13,634 bases of DNA from Chloroflexota bacterium (GTDB lineage: Bacteria; Chloroflexota; Limnocylindria; Limnocylindrales; CSP1-4), in assembly GCA_016875645.1 (NCBI GenBank), contig VGPE01000056.1:1-13634 (forward strand), written 5' to 3'. A model generated the notes under the pieces. That model was not told the origin of the DNA. It saw only the letters and a list, made by a program, of their open reading frames with translations, and searched no databases. Shown piece by piece: positions 6,216 through 12,870 of the stretch; the first letter of the stretch is position 1; each line of letters begins with the position of its first letter. Made by a program: the position numbers and the translations under genes.

Positions 6216-8005
6216 GCCTGCGCTCCGACCAGCGCATCGGCAGGTGGTCCCGCGGCAACCGGCCGAACCGTTCCCGCGGACGCCACGTCCCGGATCTCGA
6301 GCTGCATCGACTCGTACCCGCCGAAGGTTCGGCTGGTCAGGCGCGCGACCACGTCGAGTACGTCGCCTTCGCGCACGGTTTCGAGGAGGTCCGCCCGTTC
6401 GAAGGCGATCGCGTCGATCACGTCCAGGCGGCGGCGGAGCGTCAACTGCGCATGGCCGCCGTTTGCAGCGCGAATGCGCGTCACGGTCAGGTCGAGGACG
6501 GCGACCAATGGCGGCGGGTTTCCGGGGCCCGTCGGCTCGAGGCTGGCGAGGTCGCGCAGCAGGGCATAGTCCAGCTCCGGGCCGGCAATCGCCAGGTCCA
6601 GCGCGAGGGTGGGGCGCGGATCCTGCGGCGTGGCGGCGGCAGCCAGGGACTGGAAGCGCACCACGAAGGCGTCCCATGCCCCGTCGGCGATCTCGAACCC
6701 GGCAGCGCCCGCGTGTCCCCCGTGGCGTTCCAGCAGGTCGGCGCACGCCTCGAGCGCCGCGCCGAGATCGAAGCCGGGGCCGCTGCGGCACGACGCTCGG
6801 ACGAAGCCGTCCAGCTGTGCGCCGACGACCGCCGGCCGAGCGCGACGCTCGCTGAGGCGTGACGCGATGAGCCCCACGATGCCCACGGGCCACGGACCGC
6901 GGACCACGACGGCCGGTGGCGACGCGGGGCCGATTCCGCCGCCCGCGACGGCGGCTTCCGCGGTCGCGATATCGATCGCCGATTCGGCATCGGCGACCGC
7001 GTCGCGCGTCACCTGACGGCGGGTCACGTTGACGGCGTCGAGAGCGTCGGCGATCCCCGCGGCGACCTCGCTGTCATCTGCAAGGAGCAGGTCAAGGGCC
7101 AGTCGCGCGTCGCCGAGCCGCCCGGCCGCATTGAGCCGTGGCGCAATCGCGAACGCGACCGACTCGAGATCGACCCGCGCCTGATTGATGGCGCTCCGCG
7201 CCAGCAGCGCCCGGAGCCCGGCGTGCGTGCCCGCACGCAACTGCCCGAGACCCAGCCTCGCAATCGATCGGTTCTCGCCGACCATTGGGGCGAGATCCGC
7301 CACCGTCCCGATCGTCGCGAGATCCGCCATCGCCAGGGCGCCGGCCTCATCGTCCTCGAAATCACGCAGCAGCAGATGGGCCAGCTTGAATGCGACGCCC
7401 GCACCGGAGAGCTGTCGGTGCGGGTACGCGCTGTCGGCGCGCTGCGGATTGACGATCGCGAGCGCCGGGGGCAGCACCGGCGGGATCCGGTGATGGTCGG
7501 TGATGAGCACGTCGATTCCGCGCCGCCCCGCAGCCTCCACCTCAGCCCGGCTGCTCGTGCCGGTGTCCACCGTCACGATGAGGGTGGCGCCGGCCGCGAT
7601 CGCGGTCTCAATCGCCGCCGCGGAGAGGCCATGGCCCTCCGCCACGCGATCGGGAACGTAGGGGACGACGTCCAGGCCAAGCCTGCGAAGCGCTCGCACG
7701 AGGATCGCCAGGCCGGTCAGCCCGTCAGCGTCGAAGTCCCCGAAGACGAGGATCCGCTCCTCCGAGGCGCGGGCCCGTGCAACCCGGGCACGGAACGCGG
7801 CCGCGTCCGGCAGCAGCGCGGGATCCACCAGGCCGGCTAGAGCGGGGCCGTCCACGTAGCCGCCCAGGTCGGCTGAGCCCAGGCCACGACCCCACAGGAG
7901 CTCCGTCAAGCGCGGCCGCAGGCCGTGGCGGTCAGCGACAACGAGAAATTCGGGGTCGATGGGGAGCGCCCGCGGGAACTGCCAGTGAAAACGGGGCTCG
8001 ACCAC
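6212..8005 (-). CDS. recJ: Single-stranded-DNA-specific exonuclease RecJ
   Basis: A 597-residue RecJ, a 5'-3' ssDNA exonuclease of the DHH phosphoesterase superfamily working in RecF-pathway recombination, mismatch repair and base-excision repair. Metal-binding motifs are in order: FDADG (91-95) for the usual DxDxDG region, TVDTG (145-149), the defining TDHH (169-172), DLATIGTVADLAPM (228-241) and APRLNAAGRL (288-297). The DHHA1 part shows GGHAGAAGF (429-437), and the C-terminal OB-fold region follows PTGPGNPPP (491-499). The length is normal for the family. The start is a GTG at 8005, giving MVEPRFHWQF; no strong ribosome site is visible. secF ends 35 bp upstream. The stop overlaps the ATG of the propeller gene. 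RecJ next to secDF fits arrangements known in several Gram-positive-type genomes. Confidence 0.95.
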   Translation of the reverse strand: MVEPRFHWQFPRALPIDPEFLVVADRHGLRPRLTELLWGRGLGSADLGGYVDGPALAGLVDPALLPDAAAFRARVARARASEERILVFGDFDADGLTGLAILVRALRRLGLDVVPYVPDRVAEGHGLSAAAIETAIAAGATLIVTVDTGTSSRAEVEAAGRRGIDVLITDHHRIPPVLPPALAIVNPQRADSAYPHRQLSGAGVAFKLAHLLLRDFEDDEAGALAMADLATIGTVADLAPMVGENRSIARLGLGQLRAGTHAGLRALLARSAINQARVDLESVAFAIAPRLNAAGRLGDARLALDLLLADDSEVAAGIADALDAVNVTRRQVTRDAVADAESAIDIATAEAAVAGGGIGPASPPAVVVRGPWPVGIVGLIASRLSERRARPAVVGAQLDGFVRASCRSGPGFDLGAALEACADLLERHGGHAGAAGFEIADGAWDAFVVRFQSLAAAATPQDPRPTLALDLAIAGPELDYALLRDLASLEPTGPGNPPPLVAVLDLTVTRIRAANGGHAQLTLRRRLDVIDAIAFERADLLETVREGDVLDVVARLTSRTFGGYESMQLEIRDVASAGTVRPVAAGPPADALVGAQA

Positions 8006-8040
8006 GGGCTCAGGATGCCAGATCGCGCTTCACGCGGGCT

Positions 8041-9249
8041 TCACCGCGACGGATTCGGCCACGCGTCCGGCTGGTCGCCAGGGTCCCTACGCGTTCGCGC
8101 GACGCGGGCTGCGGACCGCGCCTGACGCGCCTTGCGCCGCTCTTCCCACTCCTGCCAGCTCACGAGGATCGGGGCCGCGTTGAAGATCGACGAGTACGTG
8201 CCCGAAATGATCCCCACCAGGAGCGCAAGGACGAAGGTTCGGATCGCCGACCCGCCGAAGAGAAACAGGGCGAGCAGGGTGATGACGACCGTGAAGCTCG
8301 TGTTGATCGAACGACCGACCGTCTGCATGATCGAGTGGTTGACGATCCGGTCGAACGGCTCCCCCGCATGCCGGGCCTTGTTCTCGCGGATCCGGTCGAA
8401 GACGACGATCGTGTCGTGGACGCTGAAGCCGATGACCGTCAGCATCGCCGTGACGAACAGCGCGTCGATCTCGATCCCGAGGAACGTCCCGAGGATCGCG
8501 AACAGGCCGATGACCACGAGCACGTCGTGCAGCAGCGCGACGATCGCTGTGGTGCCGAACTTGACGTCGTGGAACCGGAACGTGATCCAGAGCAGGATGC
8601 CGAGCGCGCCCACGATGATCAGCAGGAAGGCCTGGTTGATCAGGTCGTTGCTCACGACGGGCCCGATCGTGGTCAGCACCCGCTGCTCGGCGATCCCGCC
8701 AAGTTGACTCTGGAGTGCGGCTGCGATCTCGCCCAGCTTGCCGGTGGTCGGGATCTCGCTGAACCCGCCGGTATCCAACGACTCGGACGGGGATGGAGCC
8801 GCCGATTCGGAAGCGCCCGGCGCACCAGACGGCACGGGCGACGCGGAGCCGGCGGCCGACCCCGACGGGGAGATCGAACCGCTCGGGGTGATGGAGCCCG
8901 GAGCCGACGGTGCGACCGACGGAACCAGCGTTGGGACCGGCGTCGGCGTCGGAGGCGGCGTCGCGAGGTTGATCGGCTTGGTCCGGATATCGAGGAAGCC
9001 GTTCGATGCTCGACTGACGATCGAGTCAGGGAGGCCCTCCGCGGCCAGCACTGCCTTCACGTCCTCGGGCGTCACCTCCGGATCCTCGAAGCGGATCTCC
9101 CAGCGCGTGCCGCCGGTGTAATCAATGGAGAACTTGAGGCCGGCCTGGCCGTTGGTGAGCGGTGTCAGGAAGGTGAACAGAAGGCCGGGGATCGTGAGAG
9201 CTGCCGAGAGGAGATAGAACCAGCGTCGGCGCCCGACGATGTCAGACAC
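8041..9249 (-). CDS. secF: Protein-export membrane protein SecF
   Basis: A 402-residue SecF, partner of SecD; together they use proton flow to help pull secreted proteins through SecYEG. The first membrane segment (about 10-30) is followed by the FSIDYTGG motif (40-47), an extracytoplasmic domain, and five further segments from about 205 on. The signature VIGFSVHDTIVVFDRIREN (272-290) contains conserved Asp279 and Asp285, and NTSFTVVITLLALFLFGG (316-333) is the following block. An unusual feature is a Pro/Ser/Ala/Thr-rich stretch of some 60 residues (97-158) inside the extracytoplasmic domain, making the protein longer than ordinary SecF of about 300-320 residues. The C-terminus is a basic tail (368-402). 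It starts with GTG at 9249, overlapping the end of secD by 8 bases (GTGTCTGA). Confidence 0.95.
   Translation of the reverse strand: MSDIVGRRRWFYLLSAALTIPGLLFTFLTPLTNGQAGLKFSIDYTGGTRWEIRFEDPEVTPEDVKAVLAAEGLPDSIVSRASNGFLDIRTKPINLATPPPTPTPVPTLVPSVAPSAPGSITPSGSISPSGSAAGSASPVPSGAPGASESAAPSPSESLDTGGFSEIPTTGKLGEIAAALQSQLGGIAEQRVLTTIGPVVSNDLINQAFLLIIVGALGILLWITFRFHDVKFGTTAIVALLHDVLVVIGLFAILGTFLGIEIDALFVTAMLTVIGFSVHDTIVVFDRIRENKARHAGEPFDRIVNHSIMQTVGRSINTSFTVVITLLALFLFGGSAIRTFVLALLVGIISGTYSSIFNAAPILVSWQEWEERRKARQARSAARVARTRRDPGDQPDAWPNPSR
8770..8961 (-). other. Low-complexity Pro/Ser/Ala/Thr insert in SecF
   Basis: This segment encodes SecF residues 97-160, nearly all Pro, Ser, Thr, Ala, Gly and Val, beginning with a TPPPTPTPVP run and continuing with repeated PSGS-like units. 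The flanks match normal SecF: the beta-rich region ends near NGFLDIRTK (83-91) and the helical region resumes near TGKLGEIAAALQ (169-180). It should be a flexible linker outside the membrane, like linkers of cell-wall-exposed proteins. The composition is seen directly; the role is unknown. Confidence 0.7.
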
Positions 9250-10630
9250 GCCCGGCCGCCCCGCTCCGAACCGGCCGCCCGGTCGGGCGCGCCACGATCT
9301 CCGCTTCGTTCACGCCGTACAGCGACAGCCTGCGTGCCCAGTCTTCGCGGACCACGAACCGGAGAATCGTGCGGGTCAGGATGATCGCGGTGAACATCGA
9401 CACCAGGACGCCGATGATCAGCACCAACGCGAAGCCCCGGATCGTGGACGAGCCGAACCAGTAGAGGATGCCTGCGGTGATCAGGCTGGCCACGTTCGAG
9501 TCCAGGATCGAGTTCCACGCGCGGCTGAACCCGGCCTCAATGGCCGAGGTGAGCGACTTGCCGAGGCGCAGCTCCTCCTTGGTCCGCTCGAAGATCAGGA
9601 TGTTCGCGTCCACGGCCATGCCGACCGAGAGCACGAAGCCGGCGATGCCGGCCAGGGTGAGGGTCACCGGGATCAACCGGAAGATGGCCATGACCACCAG
9701 CGTGTAATAGATGAGCGCGACGCCGGCAATCGCACCGGGCAGGCGGTAGTGGATGATCATGAACGCGAGCACCAGCCCGATGCCGATCAGCGCCGCCAGC
9801 AGGCTCTGCGAAAGGAACTCCGCGCCCAGGGTCGCGCTGACCTGCTCGTTGCTCAGCTCCTGGACCGGGAACGGGAGCGAGCCATAGCGCAGGATCGTCA
9901 CGAGGCTGTTCATCTCGCGCGCAGGGAAGCCACCAATGCCGCCGCCGGTGATGATGCCGGTGCCGGTTGTGATCGGGCTCTCGATGCGCGGCGCGGACAC
10001 GACGATCCCGTCCAGAACGATGGCAAAGAACTCGTTGACGTGGTTGGTCGTGTAGTCCGCGAACAGGCGGGCACCCTCACCGCGGAGGGTGAAGCCCACT
10101 GCGCGCTGGCCGTTCGCGTCGGTCGACGGGTTGGCGCTCTCCACCTGGTCGCCGCTGAAGAGCGGCAGCTCCTGGGTGGGCAGCGGCTGACCTTCGATGG
10201 CCGACTGCGGGCCCGGCGCGGACGACGTGCCATACGTGGCCACCGGCAGCGGAACGAAGTCGAGGCGACCGGTCTGGCCCACCAGGCGCCGGATCGCCTC
10301 CGGGTCCGACACGCCCGGCAGCTCGACCACGATGCGGTCGCTGCCCTGGGTCTGGACGATCGGTTCGGCAACGCCGGTCGAGTTCACGCGGCGCTCGATG
10401 ATGTCGCGGATCGTTGAGAGGTCGCCCGGCCCGGGCGTCCGGCCATCCTTTGCCAGCGCCTGGTACTCGACCCGGAACCCGCCCTGCAGGTCCAGCCCGA
10501 GCTTGGTCTCGACGAGGCGCGTGCCGCCGGCCGGGTCACCGACGGCCGGGATTCGGAGGCCCGGCCAGAAGTTCACCACGAGCGCGAGCACGCCGATGAT
10601 GGCAATGATGTAGGGGGAAGCGCGACGCAT
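9242..10630 (-). CDS. secD: Protein-export membrane protein SecD
   Basis: A 462-residue SecD, the larger half of the SecDF proton-driven export motor. After the first membrane segment (6-23) comes the conserved LGLDLQGG (44-51). The large extracytoplasmic domain carries DIIERRVNSTGVAEP (76-90), DRIVVELPGV (98-107) and FAIVLDGIVVSAPRI (202-216). The membrane part has five segments from about 275 onward and the key GMAVDANILIFER motif (337-349), with Asp341 at the proton-path position. Length and order agree with stand-alone SecD. The ATG at 10630 is the natural start, since homology begins at the first helix. There is no obvious Shine-Dalgarno, but a TATCAT box lies 9 bases upstream, so a very short leader is possible. 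uvrC ends 60 bp upstream, and secF overlaps the 3' end by 8 bases. Confidence 0.96.
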   Translation of the reverse strand: MRRASPYIIAIIGVLALVVNFWPGLRIPAVGDPAGGTRLVETKLGLDLQGGFRVEYQALAKDGRTPGPGDLSTIRDIIERRVNSTGVAEPIVQTQGSDRIVVELPGVSDPEAIRRLVGQTGRLDFVPLPVATYGTSSAPGPQSAIEGQPLPTQELPLFSGDQVESANPSTDANGQRAVGFTLRGEGARLFADYTTNHVNEFFAIVLDGIVVSAPRIESPITTGTGIITGGGIGGFPAREMNSLVTILRYGSLPFPVQELSNEQVSATLGAEFLSQSLLAALIGIGLVLAFMIIHYRLPGAIAGVALIYYTLVVMAIFRLIPVTLTLAGIAGFVLSVGMAVDANILIFERTKEELRLGKSLTSAIEAGFSRAWNSILDSNVASLITAGILYWFGSSTIRGFALVLIIGVLVSMFTAIILTRTILRFVVREDWARRLSLYGVNEAEIVARPTGRPVRSGAAGRV

Positions 10631-10639
10631 CGAGGCGGG

Positions 10640-10645
10640 ATGATA
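10640..10645 (-). promoter_or_regulatory. Candidate -10 box before secD
   Basis: TATCAT on the minus strand matches the -10 consensus at four of six bases, including the key TA and final T. It lies 9 bases before the secD ATG, so the predicted transcript would have a leader of only about 3 bases. No -35 element is evident. The lack of a Shine-Dalgarno before secD fits leaderless translation. Weak evidence alone, but similar to the arrangement before uvrC. Confidence 0.25.
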
Positions 10646-10690
10646 GCGGAGTCACCGAGCGAGCGGGCCGCGACGCCATCCGCCCGGGCC

Positions 10691-12544
10691 TCAGGCGTTG
10701 AGTGTCGCCTTGATGCGCGCCGCCAGCGCCGGGCCGATGCCGGGCACCGCCGCGATCTGTTCGACAGGCGCCTCCCGGACGCGCTTGGCGGATCCGAACA
10801 CGCGCAGCAGCGCCCGCCTGCGCTTGGGTCCGACGCCCGGCAACACGTCAAAGGCGGAGCGGACCGCCGCCTTCGACCGCAGGTCGCGGTGGTACGCGAT
10901 CGCAAAGCGGTGCGCCTCGTCGCGGAGCCTCTGGACGAGGTAGAGCGCTGGCGACGTCGGCGCCAGCAGCACGGGCTCCTGGCGGTCGGGCAGGAACAGC
11001 TCTTCGCGCTCTTTCGCCAGGCCCGCCAGGGGCAGGTCTGCGAGCCCCAGCTCGGCCAGGGTTTCGACCGCCGCTGAAACCTGGCCGCGTCCGCCGTCGA
11101 TGATGACGAGATCCGGGAGGCGCCAGCGCAGCTCCTCTTCGCTCCCCTCCTGGCCCGTCCGTGCTCGATGGAAGCGGCGGCGCAGCACCTCCTGGTGGCT
11201 CGCGTAGTCGTTAGGCCCCTGGACCGACTTGATCCGGAAGCGGCGGTACTCCCCTGTCCGGGGCCTGCCCTCCTCGAACACGACCATGCTTCCGACCGAC
11301 TGGGAGCCCCCGAAGTTGCTGATGTCGTAGCACTCGATGCGGCCCGGGGCCTCCGGGATTCCGAGCGCGGCCGCCAGCTCGGCGAGGGCCTCCTGCGTCC
11401 GTCCGTGATCGGCAAGCCAGCGAGCATGCTCGCGGGCCAGCGACTCGCCGGCGTTGCGGGTCGCGAGGGCCATCAGCTCGCGCTTCTCGCCCCGACGCGG
11501 GACGGCGATGCGCACGCGCGTCCCCCGTCGCGTCGCGAGGAACGCCTCCAGCTCCGCGACGTTCGGCAACGGAACCGGGACGTTCACTTCGGGGGGCACG
11601 GATGTCGCGCGACCGTAGAACTGGCCGACGAAGCTGGCGAGGACCTCCTCGTCGCTCGCCTCACGAAGCGCGTCGAGCAGGTAGACGTCGCGGCCGATGA
11701 GTTTGCCGTGGCGCACCGCGAACAGCTGCACGGCCGCCTGGTTGTCCTCGCGGGCAAAGCCGATGAGGTCGAGCTCCGTCCTCGCGAACGCCGCCATCTT
11801 TTGGGCTTCCATCGTCCGCTCGATGGCGCGGATCTTGTCGCGCAGGCCGGCCGCTCGCTCGAACTCGAGGCGTTCGGCGGCCTCGGTCATCTGGCCCTCG
11901 AGTCCCTGGACCACGGTCTCCTGCCGGCCGTCCAGGAACGCCTCGATCTGGGCGATGTCCTCGCGGTACGTCGCGGCGTCGATGGCCTCGATGCACGGCG
12001 CCTGGCAGCGCTTGATGTGGTACAGCAGGCACGGCCGCTGGAGGGCCCGCTCCCCTTCGCGGATCTCGATCGTGCAGGTCCGGAACGGGAACAGCCGCCG
12101 AATCAGGTTCGTCGATTCGTCCACGCTGGACGCCGACGCGTAGGGGCCGAAGTAGCGGCTGCCGTCCTTGACCAGCTTGCGGGTCCGCTCGACGCGCGGG
12201 AAGTCGTCGGCAAGCGTGATCTTGATGTAGGGGTAGCTCTTGTCGTCCTTGAGCCGGACGTTGAAGCGCGGCTTGTAGCGTTTGATCAGCGTGTTCTCGA
12301 GCAGCAACGCCTCACTGACCGAGTCGACGATCGTGTAGTCCACCTCGACGATGCGATCGACGACGGAGCGGATCCGGTGACCTTCCAGCGGCGCGCCGAC
12401 CTGCTTCTGCCAGTAGCTCCGGACACGGCTGCGCAGGCTCTGGGCCTTGCCGACGTACAGGACCTGTCCCCGGTCGTCCTTCATCAGGTAGACGCCGGGG
12501 CGGTCGGGCAGGTTCAAGAGCGTGGCCTGGAGGGCGGGCGTCAC
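10691..12544 (-). CDS. uvrC: Excinuclease ABC subunit C (UvrC)
   Basis: A 617-residue UvrC, the nuclease of nucleotide excision repair that cuts on both sides of a lesion after UvrAB loading. The N-terminal GIY-YIG domain shows GVYLM (17-21), LYVGKA (29-34), Arg39 and Glu83. Four cysteines at 157, 172, 180 and 184 match the region that binds an iron-sulfur cluster in studied UvrC proteins. The UVR motif that contacts UvrB is at about 222-240 (LEFERAAGLRDKIRAIE). The RNase H-like nuclease has Asp407 (CYDISN), Asp483 (IIDGGRGQ) and His545 (DEAHRFA). Two helix-hairpin-helix motifs close the protein (LPGVGPKRRRALL at 568-580, VPGIGPALAARI at 600-611). The protein is complete. It begins with GTG at 12544, which sits only 7 bases after a TACACT box, suggesting a leaderless message. 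It is the first gene of the minus-strand cluster and is divergent from a UvrD-like helicase. Confidence 0.97.
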   Translation of the reverse strand: MTPALQATLLNLPDRPGVYLMKDDRGQVLYVGKAQSLRSRVRSYWQKQVGAPLEGHRIRSVVDRIVEVDYTIVDSVSEALLLENTLIKRYKPRFNVRLKDDKSYPYIKITLADDFPRVERTRKLVKDGSRYFGPYASASSVDESTNLIRRLFPFRTCTIEIREGERALQRPCLLYHIKRCQAPCIEAIDAATYREDIAQIEAFLDGRQETVVQGLEGQMTEAAERLEFERAAGLRDKIRAIERTMEAQKMAAFARTELDLIGFAREDNQAAVQLFAVRHGKLIGRDVYLLDALREASDEEVLASFVGQFYGRATSVPPEVNVPVPLPNVAELEAFLATRRGTRVRIAVPRRGEKRELMALATRNAGESLAREHARWLADHGRTQEALAELAAALGIPEAPGRIECYDISNFGGSQSVGSMVVFEEGRPRTGEYRRFRIKSVQGPNDYASHQEVLRRRFHRARTGQEGSEEELRWRLPDLVIIDGGRGQVSAAVETLAELGLADLPLAGLAKEREELFLPDRQEPVLLAPTSPALYLVQRLRDEAHRFAIAYHRDLRSKAAVRSAFDVLPGVGPKRRRALLRVFGSAKRVREAPVEQIAAVPGIGPALAARIKATLNA

Positions 12545-12551
12545 GGGTCGG

Positions 12552-12557
12552 AGTGTA
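12552..12557 (-). promoter_or_regulatory. Candidate -10 box of uvrC, placing transcription start at the GTG
   Basis: The minus strand reads TACACT followed by 7 bases and the uvrC GTG. With the usual distance from a -10 box, transcription would start at 12545 or 12544, the first base of the gene. No Shine-Dalgarno precedes the GTG, which agrees with a leaderless message. No clear -35 is seen. This would be the promoter of the whole minus-strand cluster, or its first part. Confidence 0.35.
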
Positions 12558-12645
12558 GGTCGGGGCGCGTTCTCGCCCGTTGCCGGCAGGGAGGCCGGCG
12601 CGGCTTTCCGCGGGGGCGGTGCGACCAGATCGGCAGATGCGGCCC

Positions 12646-12717
12646 ACGGGACCCCTGATCGTCGAAGGGGCGCACCGATCGCGGCCGGAGGTGCGATGGG
12701 GTCGTACCGGAACCCGT
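12646..12717. repeat. Cluster of small inverted repeats, possible RNA structure
   Basis: Two back-to-back hairpins can be drawn: CCCCT/AGGGG (12652-12656 with 12666-12670, 9-base loop) and CGCACC/GGTGCG (12671-12676 with 12690-12695, 13-base loop). Bases 12646-12650 (ACGGG) could pair with 12713-12717 (CCCGT), closing both into a three-way junction. In DNA this rich in G and C, short stems arise often by chance, so support is weak. Confidence 0.2.
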
Positions 12718-12870
12718 CATGGCCGGGTCGCTCGCGGCTTGTCCGAAGCGATGCCCCGATTCAGCCGATGCCATCGCACGAGGGTGGGACATCCCGGTGG
12801 AATCGAGGGATCCGGGCGTCACCCCGATCGAGATACGTGGCGGATACGCGGCCCCTGAGACGCTCTCGCG

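Larger units (their letters stand above)
12545..12870. other. Divergent intergenic region between uvrC and the helicase gene
   Basis: A 326-bp stretch with no supportable gene. It should hold the promoters of both divergent genes. The uvrC side has a TACACT box. The helicase side has two near-identical 9-mers, ATACGTGGC (12833-12841) and ATACGCGGC (12844-12852), 11 bp apart. Small inverted repeats occur at 12582-12599 (GCCGGC twice), 12652-12670 and 12671-12695. No tRNA, T-run terminator or recognisable SOS-type operator was found. A reading frame crosses it on the minus strand, but it is an antisense frame of the helicase with Arg/Pro/Ser-rich composition. Confidence 0.6.

Noticed and set aside
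6216..6893. Longer N-terminus for the propeller protein reaching into recJ
   Set aside because: The extension lies in another frame of recJ and is Arg-rich. The ATG at 6215 overlaps the recJ stop and is followed by a sensible membrane anchor.
7777..9384. Long plus-strand frame of about 535 codons opposite recJ and secF
   Set aside because: It is antisense to two well-identified genes. Its product is dominated by Arg, Asp, Gly and Pro with no recognisable domain, as expected from the opposite strand of GC-rich genes.
12582..12599. GCCGGC inverted repeat as a terminator
   Set aside because: It lies in the 5' region of uvrC, has only six pairs and no T-run, and GCCGGC is a common palindrome in DNA of this composition.
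11168..12658. Plus-strand frame of about 496 codons opposite uvrC
   Set aside because: It is entirely antisense to an intact uvrC with all catalytic motifs. The product is an Arg/Leu/Asp/Val-rich sequence without family features.
12545..12870. SOS operator controlling uvrC and the helicase
   Set aside because: No GAAC-N4-GTTC type or CTG-N10-CAG type palindrome could be found by eye, so LexA control is not supported from the sequence.
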